NCBI RefSeq assembly: GCF_000021685.1
Contig: NC_011959.1
Location: 496,001-560,000 of the forward strand
DNA length: 64,000 nt
DNA from: Thermomicrobium roseum DSM 5159
GTDB taxonomy: Bacteria; Chloroflexota; Chloroflexia; Thermomicrobiales; Thermomicrobiaceae
Direction of reading: 5' to 3'
Shown: positions 50,244 through 58,703 of the stretch, in pieces
Layout: the number at the start of each line of letters is the position of its first letter
Numbering within the stretch: position 1 is the first letter of the stretch
Translations under genes and position numbers: made by a program
The notes under the pieces: model-generated
What the model was told of the DNA's origin: nothing
The model's database searches: none
Seen by the model: only the letters and a program-made list of their open reading frames with translations

Positions 50244-51323
50244 TCACCCAGCCAACACCCGCTCGATCGCCTCGGTGACCCGCCGGCCGTCGGAGATGCA
50301 GTGGCTATAGACCCGAGCTGTGATGGAGACATTCGCATGACCCAATTGTCGGCTCACCTCAGGCAGGGGAACGCCGGCCAACAAGGCCAAGCTGGCCGAG
50401 GCGTGCCGCAGCGAGTGGTGCCGGAGCGGGGGGACACCAGACGCCTTGCAGATTCGCTGCACGGCAGCGGCGACCCGGCTAGGGGAAAGCGGCTGGCCGT
50501 TTGGTCCCGGGAAGACCAACCCGTGTTCCTGCCAGGCCGGTCCAGCCTGGAGCTTCAGCTGTGCTACCAGTGCCTTCTGTCGCCGGAGTAGCCGTATCCC
50601 TTGTTCCCCGACGTAGATGGTCCGTCGACCAGCTCTGGTCTTGGGTTCTGTCTCCACCCATCGGCCGGCAATCCACTGGCCGGAGCGGACGACGCTGAGT
50701 TGACCAGTCTGGAGGTCGATATCCGACCAGCGCAGCGCCGTGATTTCCCCCCGCCGCAGTCCGCAGAGAAGGGACAACCCCACCAGGCCGGCGTAGGGGT
50801 CGTCGCTCTCCAGGCAGTACCGGAATAGGCGAGCCAAGGCATCGGCATCAGGTAATTCGATTGGCGGCGCCTGGTAGGCCGGTGGGACGACCCGGTCGCA
50901 AGGATTCTGACCGAGAAAACCCCATCGGATACCCACAACGAAGCAGCGATGCAGGAGCCGAAAAGTCAAGTTGGCCGACCGACCGGAAAGGGAATCGAAG
51001 AATCGCTGTAGGCGGTCTGGGGTGAGTTTCGACAGCTGTACCCGGCCGAGGACCGGGTAGACGTGGTGCTCCAGATGCCACCGGTAGTCGTAGTACGTCT
51101 TGGGTTTCCAACGCTTGCGTTCCGTCGCAAGCCAGCGTTCGCAGAGTTCCCGAACCGTCACCCGTCCCACCGGTGGTGCCTGGTCGATGGCCAGCTTGCG
51201 TTCCAGTTCGGCCAGCTTCTGCCGGACTTCCGTTTCCGTCCGGCCGTAGACCGAGAAACGTCGTCCGTCCCGCTGCAGCCGAGCTTCGAACAAGCCGCTC
51301 TTGCGTCGGCGGATCGTGGCCAT
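50244..51323 (-). CDS. int: Tyrosine recombinase / site-specific integrase
   Basis: A 359-residue phage-type integrase. Residues 1-50 resemble an arm-binding domain (SGLFEARLQRDGRRFSVYGRT), 55-150 a SAM-like core-binding domain (LCERWLATERKRWKPKTYYDY), and the rest the catalytic domain. The catalytic residues are all present: Arg190 (CGLRRGE), Lys228 (PKTRAGRRT), His303-x-x-Arg306 (HSLRH), His329 (LGH) and Tyr339 (RVYSH). The start ATG 51323 follows AAAAGGGGGG. It lies 98 bases from attR, the normal place for an integrase, so it is the likely enzyme for insertion and excision. Confidence 0.95.
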   Translation of the reverse strand: MATIRRRKSGLFEARLQRDGRRFSVYGRTETEVRQKLAELERKLAIDQAPPVGRVTVRELCERWLATERKRWKPKTYYDYRWHLEHHVYPVLGRVQLSKLTPDRLQRFFDSLSGRSANLTFRLLHRCFVVGIRWGFLGQNPCDRVVPPAYQAPPIELPDADALARLFRYCLESDDPYAGLVGLSLLCGLRRGEITALRWSDIDLQTGQLSVVRSGQWIAGRWVETEPKTRAGRRTIYVGEQGIRLLRRQKALVAQLKLQAGPAWQEHGLVFPGPNGQPLSPSRVAAAVQRICKASGVPPLRHHSLRHASASLALLAGVPLPEVSRQLGHANVSITARVYSHCISDGRRVTEAIERVLAG

Positions 51324-51364
51324 GGAACACCCCCCTTTTCGTCAGAGAGCGTCCCCGGCTGCTG

Positions 51365-51414
51365 GTGGGGTATGCGTGGGGTACGGCGTCGAGATGGCCG
51401 TGCTGGTGGGGAAT
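51365..51414 (+). repeat. Arm-type repeats beside attR
   Basis: GTGGGGTAT (51365-51373), GTGGGGTACG (51376-51385) and GTGGGGAAT (51406-51414) lie between the integrase start and attR. They match the motif next to attL. Confidence 0.68.
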
Positions 51415-51415
51415 C

Positions 51416-52336
51416 CTAGGAGCGGATCTGTCTGCCAGTCAGAGCGAGGAACACATCGTCCAGGCTCGGGCGTCGCAAGCTGACAGAACGGATCGGTACC
51501 GAGAGCTGTCGCACCAACTCAGGAATAAAGGTGTCGCCTCGCTCCACTTCCACGCGGAGTGTCCCATCGACGACCAGGGGCTGGAGACTAAAACGCTCGC
51601 GCAGCTCCGAGGCAGCTCGCGCATCGTCGGCTGTCGCCAGGACGATGATGTCTCGGCCGACGCGTGCCTTCAGCCGGTCGGGCGTATCGAGTGCGATGAC
51701 GCGGCCGTGATCGATGATCGCCACCCGGTCACATTGCTCCGCTTCTTCCAAGTAGTGCGTCGTCAGGAACAAGGTGACGCCAGTCTCGCGACGCAACGTT
51801 TCCAAATAGGACCAAATTTGTCGGCGCGTCTGTGGGTCCAAGCCGAGCGTCGGTTCATCGAGGAAGAGGATTTCGGGACGATGGAGTAATCCCCGCACCA
51901 GTTCGAGCCGCCGTTTCATCCCGCCAGAGAACGTGCGGACGAGCTGGTGGCGACGGTCCCACAGTTCGACCAGGCGGAGAAGCTGTTCGGCACGTTGCCG
52001 CCAGAGAGTACCCGGGACTCCATAGACGCGGGCATGCAAAGCGAGATTCTTCCACGCGGTCAGCTGGGTGTCCAGACTGGGATCCTGGAAGATGATGCCG
52101 ATGCGTTCACGAACGCGGTGGGGTTCGCGGACAACATCACAGCTCGCGACACGCGCTCGACCACTGGTGGGGCGAGCCAGCGTGCAGAGGATGTTGATCG
52201 TCGTCGTCTTGCCAGCTCCATTGGGACCGAGAAAGGCGAAAAATTCTCCGCGTGCGACCGTGAAGTTGATCCCGGCAACCGCAGTGACGTCCCCGTACTG
52301 CTTGACTAGTTCGTGCACTTCGATCGCTGCTGTCAT
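51416..52336 (-). CDS. ABC transporter ATP-binding protein (DrrA-like), 3' end remade by the element
   Basis: A 306-residue ABC ATPase for a multidrug or lipid-type exporter. Walker A is GPNGAGKTTT, the signature FSGGMKRR, Walker B ILFLDEPTLGLD and the H-loop TTHYLEEA; the C-terminal DrrA domain ends at RRPSLDDVFLALTGRQIR. The stop TAG 51416-51418 and the last Ser codon come from the inserted element. The original tail of 18 residues is stranded at 45974-46027. The start ATG 52336 gives MTAAIEVHELVKQYG. It probably remains functional, since the lost part lies outside the conserved domain. Confidence 0.92.
   Translation of the reverse strand: MTAAIEVHELVKQYGDVTAVAGINFTVARGEFFAFLGPNGAGKTTTINILCTLARPTSGRARVASCDVVREPHRVRERIGIIFQDPSLDTQLTAWKNLALHARVYGVPGTLWRQRAEQLLRLVELWDRRHQLVRTFSGGMKRRLELVRGLLHRPEILFLDEPTLGLDPQTRRQIWSYLETLRRETGVTLFLTTHYLEEAEQCDRVAIIDHGRVIALDTPDRLKARVGRDIIVLATADDARAASELRERFSLQPLVVDGTLRVEVERGDTFIPELVRQLSVPIRSVSLRRPSLDDVFLALTGRQIRS
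51422..51526 (+). repeat. Right attachment repeat (attR)
   Basis: The second copy of the 105-bp repeat, forming codons of the resident ATPase gene. Outside it, host sequence continues upstream of the ATPase; inside it, element sequence supplies one serine codon and a TAG stop. Confidence 0.92.
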
Positions 52337-53179
52337 AGGCGGTCGCTCCCGGTCGATCGCTCGCTCACTCGTCGAAGTGTACCGCCCGTCGCTGACCGGA
52401 TGAGGAAGCAGGTGACTTCTCGAGTCGGGAGCGACCGAGCTTTGACCCCCGAACCGTTGGTCAGTGGTGCACAGTGGAGACTGTTGCGGTTTTCCGTCGG
52501 TGCGCCGGTGCAAGAGGCAAAACAGTCTTCAGGGCTCGATCGGCAGTTGGGGTCCTCGAACACGCAGTCGTCGACAGCGGGGGCGCAGAGTGTTCCTGTA
52601 AACGGATAGCAGATAGCAGAGCGAGCGGATCGTCGGATCGAACGAACGAACTGACGCGGTGCGCGACGAAGGATGGCTGGAGAAGGCTGGGATGGGGCGA
52701 AGCGAGTTGCTGGTCGAGGACGGGAAGGAGAGCCAAGTGCGCGTCGACAGCGCGCAGCCGAAGGCAACGCCAGACGAAGTCGCTGGACAGCGTGACGCTG
52801 ATGGGCGGGGGCGCATCAGCTTCTGCTGTGGCAAGTATCGGTTCATCGCCTCCGCATTGGAGCCAGCTGGCGCCAGGCACCTTAGCGGACGCGGTGCCTC
52901 CGTGCTGGACCTCGATGTGGGAGCGTCTGAGCCATCCGCCCGACGGAGATCGCCCGCGCTGTGGAGTTACGTGCCGAGGGGCCCGACTGCTGATCCCGTG
53001 GGCTTCGGTGGATTGCGAGATCAACCGCGAACAGCGGCTCGGAGGCTCGACCATTAGACCGCTCCATGGGTTGTGATGACGAGGGTTGGGAGCGCCTTGT
53101 TACGGCATTGTAACCCTTTTTGTCGACATGTAGGAGATTGTGTCGGTGGAGGAGCGGTAGACTACCCGGGGAGAGTAGG
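52337..53179. other. Intergenic region, no gene seen
   Basis: About 840 bases. Frames of up to 200 codons exist on both strands but look like chance: Arg/Ser-rich, no domains and poor starts. GTTAC/GTAAC followed by CCTTTTT near 53098-53118 is a weak terminator-like stem before the oxidase cluster. Confidence 0.45.
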
Positions 53180-53476
53180 ATGCAGTGGCGAATCCTCAGC
53201 GCCTGGTTTGCACTGCTCGTCGTTGGCGGAGCCAACGCAATGCTTTTCTGGTCGAGCTTCAATCGAGTGGTCGGTGGGTTCGGAACTGGGCGTGATTGGC
53301 TGGGACTGGTGGGCGGACTTTTCGGTGTGCTGGTGAGCTTGGTCGTGGCTCGCTGGTATCTCCAGCGTACTGGTGCGCTGGTCGGTGGGATGGAGAAGCG
53401 TGCAGTCGGAGACACGGCAGGGGAAGGAACGGGAAGGAGGGGACAGCATGTCGGGCAGAGCCGGTCAGAAAGATGA
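53180..53476 (+). CDS. Small membrane protein of the oxidase cluster
   Basis: A 98-residue protein with two hydrophobic segments (WRILSAWFALLVVGGANAML and WLGLVGGLFGVLVSLVVARW) and a charged C-terminal tail. I do not recognise it. It overlaps the next tiny gene by 29 bases and leads the ba3 oxidase genes, so it may be an assembly or accessory subunit. The start ATG 53180 follows GGGAGAG. Confidence 0.65.
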   Translation: MQWRILSAWFALLVVGGANAMLFWSSFNRVVGGFGTGRDWLGLVGGLFGVLVSLVVARWYLQRTGALVGGMEKRAVGDTAGEGTGRRGQHVGQSRSER

Positions 53477-53585
53477 GCGATCCGAGCAGCATCCGGTCGG
53501 AACGCTGTTTTTGACCCTGCTCATGCTGATCGTGATCGTGGGCATCTGGCTCACCGTCTATTTCGACATGCTGGGACGGGGGTGA
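53448..53585 (+). CDS. Single-span small subunit of ba3-type oxidase (subunit IIa-like)
   Basis: A 45-residue protein with one membrane helix (TLFLTLLMLIVIVGIWLTVY) ending FDMLGRG. Its size and place just before subunit II match the single-helix subunit IIa (CbaD) of Thermus ba3 oxidase, where that helix replaces the missing first helix of subunit II. A strong GAAGGAGGGG site lies upstream. Confidence 0.75.
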   Translation: MSGRAGQKDERSEQHPVGTLFLTLLMLIVIVGIWLTVYFDMLGRG

Positions 53586-53588
53586 GGG

Positions 53589-54056
53589 ATGCGGATCGAG
53601 GCATACGAACGAATCTTCATGATCTTGGCTGGGCTGATGCTCGTGCTGGGTATCGTCGGGATCGGGATCGGTGCACTGGTCGCGGGGGTACACGTTCCGT
53701 CACCGGCCGGGCGGATCGATCCGCGTGCACTCTCCACGACCCCACCCTTCGATCAGCCTGGCCTGCGTGATCTGGGTGGTGGCAAGTACGAAGCCGTGGT
53801 CATCGCCCGGGCCTGGCAGTTCCAGCCCGATGAGATTCAGGTTCCCGTCGGGGCGACGGTGACGTTCACGCTCGCCAGTCCCGATGTCATTCATGGTTTC
53901 GTTCTCACCGGTACGAACGCGAACGTCATGGTGATTCCGGGTCAGATCTCTCAGGTGACGGCGCGTTTCGACCAGCCCGGTGAATATCTGTGGGTCTGTC
54001 ACGAATATTGCGGCTTCGGGCATCACCAGATGTACGGGAAGGTGGTGGTGCGATGA
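53589..54056 (+). CDS. cbaB: Cytochrome c oxidase subunit II, ba3 type
   Basis: A 155-residue protein with one N-terminal membrane helix (IFMILAGLMLVLGIVGIGIG) and an outer cupredoxin domain. The CuA ligands are in VIHGFVLTG (His) and WVCHEYCGFGHHQM (two Cys, His, Met). The single helix and short length fit the B-type oxidases. It receives electrons from cytochrome c. It overlaps subunit I by ATGA. Confidence 0.93.
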   Translation: MRIEAYERIFMILAGLMLVLGIVGIGIGALVAGVHVPSPAGRIDPRALSTTPPFDQPGLRDLGGGKYEAVVIARAWQFQPDEIQVPVGATVTFTLASPDVIHGFVLTGTNANVMVIPGQISQVTARFDQPGEYLWVCHEYCGFGHHQMYGKVVVR

Positions 54057-55741
54057 GCGCGACAGCACGCGCGCGGACAGTGGCGGGCGGGGGAGCGGTC
54101 ACTCACGAGGGAATCTTTCTTGCCGAACAGTTGTGGCCGATCAAGGGGCAACTGGTACTGGCGCTGATCGGCCTCGCGATCGGCGGGCTCATGGGCTTGA
54201 TGCAGGCACTGGACCGTGTGGGAATTGTCATCTACAAAGCGATGCTCATGCAAACCTACTATCAAGGCTTGACGATCCATGGGGTCTTGCTCGCCTTTCT
54301 CTTCACGTTTGCCTTCAGTAACGCCTTCGTGTCGTTGGTGGCGATCCGTGGATTCGAGCGCCCCCTGGCGAGCACGTTCTTGGCCCAGGGAGCGTTTTGG
54401 ACGATGCTGGTCGGGACGTTATTGGCCGCGTATGCGATCTTGACCAATCAAGCGACAGTCCTCTTCACCTTCTACGCCCCGATGCGTGCGAGCTCCCTCT
54501 TCTTCCTCGGCGCAGCGCTGCTGGTCATCTCGACGCTGCTCACTGCGCTCAACCTCGTGCTCACGCGCCGTGCCTGGCAGCGCGAGCATCCCGGGGAACG
54601 CACCCCGCTGCTCGGTTTCGTGGGTGTGGTGACGTACGTGATGTGGGCGCTCGCCTCGTTGGGCGTGGTGGTACTCGTCGTGTTCTTCCTTTTGCCGTGG
54701 TCGCTCGGCTGGCTCAAAACGACCGATCCACAGTTCAACCGAATATTGTTCTGGTATACCGGGCACGCGATCGTCTATTTTTGGCTGATGCCAGCGTACA
54801 TTTCCTGGTATCTCATGGTTCCGCGTCAGGTTGGTGGTCGCGTCTTCAGCGATAGCTTGGTGCGGTTGGCTTTCATCCTTCTGCTCGTCTTCTCGGTACC
54901 GACGGGGCTTCATCACCAATATGTCGATCCTGGTATTCCCACGGTCATGAAGGTCGTCCATCTCTTCACGACGTTCTCGGTCGTCTTCCCGAGTCTAGTG
55001 ACGGCGTTCACGGTCATGGCTGCGCTGGAGGATGGTGGACGCGCCCGTGGTGGCACAGGTCTGCTCGGGTGGATCTGGAAGCTTCCCTGGGGTGATCCGA
55101 GTGTGGCTGCGCAACTCCTGGCGATGCTCGTCTTCATCCTCGGCGGGGCTACCGGCATCGTCAATGCGAGTTACAACCTGAATAATGTCGTCCACAACAC
55201 GTCGTTCGTTCCTGGACACTTTCATATGACGGTCGGCACGGCCGTTACGCTCTCCTTCATCGGCATAAGCTACTGGCTCATTCCCTTCTTGACGGGGCGC
55301 GAGCTCATGGGGCGCCGTCTCGCACTCGCGCAGGCGTGGCTCTGGTTCGTCGGTGTCTTGCTTTTCGCCCGCGGGCAGATCGCCGCTGGTCTCCTCGGCG
55401 AACCTCGGCGGTCGTCGATCGGCGAAGCTCCTTATCGTGATCTCATCAGTGCTGGTTTGGACAACTGGCTGACGGCGATCGGTGGTACGCTGATGGTGAT
55501 CAGCGGCCTCCTGTACTTCATCGTCGTCCTGTGGACGGTCTTTGCTGGTCGGCGTCTCACTCAACCGCTGGAGATCCCGGTTGCTGAAATGCGCTTCGGT
55601 GCGCGGGAGACTTCACCGCGACTGGACCAGCTCGGCTTTTGGTTCTTGATCGCAGTTATCCTGGTGGCGATCGCGTACATTCCGACTATTCTCCTCTATC
55701 TCCCCCTGCAGAGCGTTTCGCCGCCGATCAAGGTGTATTGA
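54053..55741 (+). CDS. cbaA: Cytochrome c oxidase subunit I, ba3 type
   Basis: A 562-residue membrane protein with about 13 helices that reduces oxygen and pumps protons. The low-spin heme His is in TYYQGLTIHGVLLAFLF. CuB and the cross-linked Tyr are in GHAIVYFWLMPAYISWYL, GLHHQYVDPG gives the CuB histidines, and VPGHFHMTVGTAVTL holds the two heme ligands. The YFWLMPAY form (rather than HPEVY) marks the B family. It is followed by a strong terminator. Confidence 0.94.
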   Translation: MSATARARTVAGGGAVTHEGIFLAEQLWPIKGQLVLALIGLAIGGLMGLMQALDRVGIVIYKAMLMQTYYQGLTIHGVLLAFLFTFAFSNAFVSLVAIRGFERPLASTFLAQGAFWTMLVGTLLAAYAILTNQATVLFTFYAPMRASSLFFLGAALLVISTLLTALNLVLTRRAWQREHPGERTPLLGFVGVVTYVMWALASLGVVVLVVFFLLPWSLGWLKTTDPQFNRILFWYTGHAIVYFWLMPAYISWYLMVPRQVGGRVFSDSLVRLAFILLLVFSVPTGLHHQYVDPGIPTVMKVVHLFTTFSVVFPSLVTAFTVMAALEDGGRARGGTGLLGWIWKLPWGDPSVAAQLLAMLVFILGGATGIVNASYNLNNVVHNTSFVPGHFHMTVGTAVTLSFIGISYWLIPFLTGRELMGRRLALAQAWLWFVGVLLFARGQIAAGLLGEPRRSSIGEAPYRDLISAGLDNWLTAIGGTLMVISGLLYFIVVLWTVFAGRRLTQPLEIPVAEMRFGARETSPRLDQLGFWFLIAVILVAIAYIPTILLYLPLQSVSPPIKVY

Positions 55742-55762
55742 AAGGCATACGTGCGACGGTCG

Positions 55763-55800
55763 AGGGGCGGTGAGCAACTCACCGCCCCTTTCTTCATTAT
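55763..55800 (+). terminator. Terminator of the oxidase operon
   Basis: AGGGGCGGTGAG (55763-55774) pairs perfectly with CTCACCGCCCCT (55778-55789) around CAA, followed by TTCTTCATTATTTTC. A 12-bp stem with a U-rich tail. Confidence 0.93.
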
Positions 55801-56013
55801 TTTCTCATTGGTTCGCGCAGTGCACGATCAGAAGAGCAGTTCAGCCGCTCTCGGCTCGCGACTGCTTCCGGATAGCGAGTCGTGCCAGGTACTCTGCTGG
55901 GTGTCGCCCTCTTTTGACAACGTGCTTCCGGTACCTCAGTCGAGACGTGTTCGCGTACGGGTCACCTGCCCTGCGAGCGGACACCAGTGAAAACGACCAG
56001 TTATCCGCGATCT

Positions 56014-57639
56014 TCAGGAGCGCCGCCCGGCCATGACGATGCCCCAGATGCTCGGCATCTCGCCAACGGGAACCTCGATCAAGATGGGTCGGGGATTCCG
56101 AACGGTATCGGCGACGATGTCGCGAAGGGCTTCTGGAGTGGAAACGCGCACTCCCTCGATACCGAAGCTGTGGGCGAGCGCGACGAAATCCGGATTGTAG
56201 AGCTCGGATGCGATGTAGTGCCCACCGAATCGTTCCTTCTGGATCCGGCGGACGTTCCCAAAGGCGTTGTCGTTGAAGACGACCGTGATCACGTCCAGGC
56301 GATGCTGCACCATGGTAGCGAGTTCAGGCAGGTTGTACAGAAATCCTCCATCGCCGTTCAGCGAGAGAACCGGCCGATCAGGGTTGCCCGCTTTCGCCCC
56401 CAAAGCTGTCGCAAAGCCGAAGCCCAGAGTCCCCTGATATCCCGACGTGACGAAGGTGCGTGGTCGATAGACCGGGAAAGCGTTCCACGTCCAGTAGCCG
56501 ACCTGGGTACTCTCGCTCACCACGATGGCTTCTTCGGGGAGCGCCTCGCGGAGCGCCATCGCGAACGATGCTTGGGGTTGGACTTCCCAGAGCAGATCGA
56601 AGACTCGTTCCTTGAGAGCGCGCAGTTCCGCCCGTCGCGAGTCACGTTTTTGGTTATAGAGCGGAACTCGCTCCAGGAGTGCCGAAAGCGCTCGTTTGGC
56701 GTCGGCGACGATGCCGATCGTCGGGGGATAGTTCCGACCGATCTCGTCCGGGTCGATATCGATCTGAATGACCGCTTGGTGACGAGGTCCCCAATCCGAG
56801 GTCGCTGGCTGGAGGAAGCGGGAGCCGACGATGAGTATGACATCGGACTCCGGAACGAGTTCGCGGGCAGCGATGATGTTGTGGGCGAGGTCATGCCGGT
56901 CGTCGAGGGCCCCTTTCCCGTCCATCGTGAGGACGACCGGTGCTTCGAGGAGTTCGGCCAGCGCCCGCAGTTCTTCCCAGGCTTCGGCGGCGAGGATACC
57001 GCCACCCGCGAAGATAAGCGGTTTTTGGGCCGTACCCAGGAGTTGGGCGGCCCGTTCGATCAGCTCGGGATCCCCGTCAGGTGGGAGAGGACGTGTCGCT
57101 GCAATCGTTTCCACCTCAGCAGTCGCCTGCAGCACATCGGGTGGTATTTCGAGCGCAACGGGCCGGGGGCGTCCGCTCCAGAGCTGAACGATCGCCTCAT
57201 GGGCGAGTGCGGGGATTTGGCTGGGATGCATCGCTCGGGCAGCCCATTTCGTGACCGAGCGGAGCGCCTCCAGCTGACGAGGAATCTCGTGCAGAAACCC
57301 TCGCCCCTTTTCGATCTGGTCCGAAGGGATTTGTCCGGTGATGCAGAAAACGCGCGAATTGCAGGCGTAGGCCGTGGCCAGCCCAGCCATGGCGTTGAGC
57401 ACGCCTGGGCCGGGAACGACCAAGCAGACGCCCATCTTGCCGGTGGTGCGAGCGTAGCCGTCGGCCATGTAGCTCGTGGCTTGTTCGTGTCGTGTGTGGA
57501 TGACGCGGATCCGGTCGCGCGCCTCGTAGAGGGCATCGAAGGCCCAGTCGAGTTGGACACCGGGAAGTCCGAAGACGATCTCGATCCCTTCCTCGAGTAG
57601 TTGCGCGACCAGCGCCTGACCTCCGGTCAGCACGGGCAT
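56014..57639 (-). CDS. Thiamine-diphosphate-dependent enzyme, acetolactate synthase large-subunit-like
   Basis: A 541-residue TPP enzyme of the AHAS/POX/benzoylformate decarboxylase superfamily. The catalytic Glu is in RHEQATSYMADGYAR near residue 51; VVPGPGVLNAMAGLATAYA and the central domain follow. The TPP motif is NGDGGFLYNLPELATMVQ with VVFNDNAFGNVRRIQ. There is no small-subunit gene next to it, and the N-terminus is shorter than in ilvB products, so a catabolic or other 2-oxoacid role is as likely as branched-chain synthesis. Confidence 0.86.
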   Translation of the reverse strand: MPVLTGGQALVAQLLEEGIEIVFGLPGVQLDWAFDALYEARDRIRVIHTRHEQATSYMADGYARTTGKMGVCLVVPGPGVLNAMAGLATAYACNSRVFCITGQIPSDQIEKGRGFLHEIPRQLEALRSVTKWAARAMHPSQIPALAHEAIVQLWSGRPRPVALEIPPDVLQATAEVETIAATRPLPPDGDPELIERAAQLLGTAQKPLIFAGGGILAAEAWEELRALAELLEAPVVLTMDGKGALDDRHDLAHNIIAARELVPESDVILIVGSRFLQPATSDWGPRHQAVIQIDIDPDEIGRNYPPTIGIVADAKRALSALLERVPLYNQKRDSRRAELRALKERVFDLLWEVQPQASFAMALREALPEEAIVVSESTQVGYWTWNAFPVYRPRTFVTSGYQGTLGFGFATALGAKAGNPDRPVLSLNGDGGFLYNLPELATMVQHRLDVITVVFNDNAFGNVRRIQKERFGGHYIASELYNPDFVALAHSFGIEGVRVSTPEALRDIVADTVRNPRPILIEVPVGEMPSIWGIVMAGRRS

Positions 57640-57861
57640 TGCGTTGCTCCTCTCGCACGTCGCATTCGACCCGAACGACGATATGTGCAGCGCTGCGTCG
57701 CGTCATTCTGGCCAGCGGTGCCGGGAAACGATGACGTGGCTGACTGCGCCACGCGCTTCATTCTAATGCACGGAGCAGGTTATTCGTTCCATCGTTTTTG
57801 GTGCCCGCTGGTACCGTCGCCGCTTGCACGGGTTCGCTCGTTGTCGGGGAGGGCTCGTTCG

Positions 57862-58698
57862 TCAGCCTGGAGAAGGTAGCCACTCGATCGCGGAAAGGAA
57901 ACCGAGAAGGAGCTCGTTGAAGGCATCGGGGTTATCGACAGGCGCACCATGTCCGGCGCGAGGAACCTCAGCGATCTGCGCGTGAGGAAGCAAGTCAGCG
58001 AGGGCGAAGATCGTCCGGCGATAGCCTGGCTGGGTCTCGGCGCCATAGACGAGGAGCGTGGGGCAATCGATCGCGGCGAGCGGAACCGGACCGGGGTCGA
58101 AGGCGAGAACGGCGTCGATCCAGGCTGGCGTACTAAAAATATTGCGCCGCCACTCCTCGAGTCGGCGCTGACCGGCCTTCTCTGCCCAATTCGGTCCGAG
58201 GCGGGGCCCGAGGAAATGGGCCAAGGCTTCGTCGATCCGGCCTGCTGCCAAGAGTTCGCGAACCAGGGCAGCCGAGTGCCGGAGCCGCTCACGCTCTTCT
58301 TCTCCGGCGAGTGCTGGAAGAGAAGGTTCAACGAGGACCAGCCCATGAATGCGGTGGGGACGCATCAGGGCCAGGGCGAGCGCGATGGTCGCACCCAGGG
58401 AGTTGCCCAGGACGACCGCACGATCGATCCGTTCAGCGAGCAAGACGGACTCCACGTCGAGGGCGGCTTCTTCGATGGTCTGATGCGGCATGGGTGGCGG
58501 GCTGTTCCCATGCCCACGCAGATGGGGAAGCAACCACTGGAACTGTGGAAGCCGAAGCACTTGGTGAACCCAGTTTGACGTGCCGACGAGCACGCCGTGA
58601 AGGGCGAGGATCGGCGGGCCGGCCGATCCGACCCGCCGCTCGTACGCGATTTTGGTGCCGTTCGGTGTAGTTGCCCACGCCAGTTCGGTGACGCTCAT
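57862..58698 (-). CDS. Alpha/beta hydrolase
   Basis: A 278-residue alpha/beta-hydrolase. ILALHGVLVGTSNW holds the oxyanion region, the nucleophile is Ser in VVLGNSLGATIAL, the acid is probably in LLVYGAETQPGY, and the His is in PRAGHGAPVDNPDAF. The substrate is unknown. It starts 5 bases after the E2 gene of 2-oxoglutarate dehydrogenase, suggesting co-transcription. Confidence 0.88.
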   Translation of the reverse strand: MSVTELAWATTPNGTKIAYERRVGSAGPPILALHGVLVGTSNWVHQVLRLPQFQWLLPHLRGHGNSPPPMPHQTIEEAALDVESVLLAERIDRAVVLGNSLGATIALALALMRPHRIHGLVLVEPSLPALAGEEERERLRHSAALVRELLAAGRIDEALAHFLGPRLGPNWAEKAGQRRLEEWRRNIFSTPAWIDAVLAFDPGPVPLAAIDCPTLLVYGAETQPGYRRTIFALADLLPHAQIAEVPRAGHGAPVDNPDAFNELLLGFLSAIEWLPSPG

Positions 58699-58703
58699 CG
58701 CGT

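Larger units (their letters stand above)
46028..51526 (-). mobile_element. Integrative element in the 3' end of an ABC ATPase gene
   Basis: The repeat-to-repeat distance is 5394 bp. The element carries, all on the minus strand, a tyrosine recombinase next to attR, two small genes, and a Prim-Pol/AAA replication protein, then about 830 bp of non-coding DNA to attL. It has no recognisable transfer, capsid or packaging gene, so it resembles a plasmid-like or satellite-type element that replicates itself and integrates. It disrupts the ATPase-permease operon but restores the ATPase reading frame almost to its end. Confidence 0.9.

Noticed and set aside
52461..53076. Overlapping 197- and 200-codon frames before the oxidase cluster
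   Set aside because: Arg/Ser-rich, mutually antisense, no domain; treated as non-coding.
55987..57600. 537-codon plus-strand frame opposite the TPP-dependent enzyme
   Set aside because: Antisense shadow produced by high GC; no recognisable fold.
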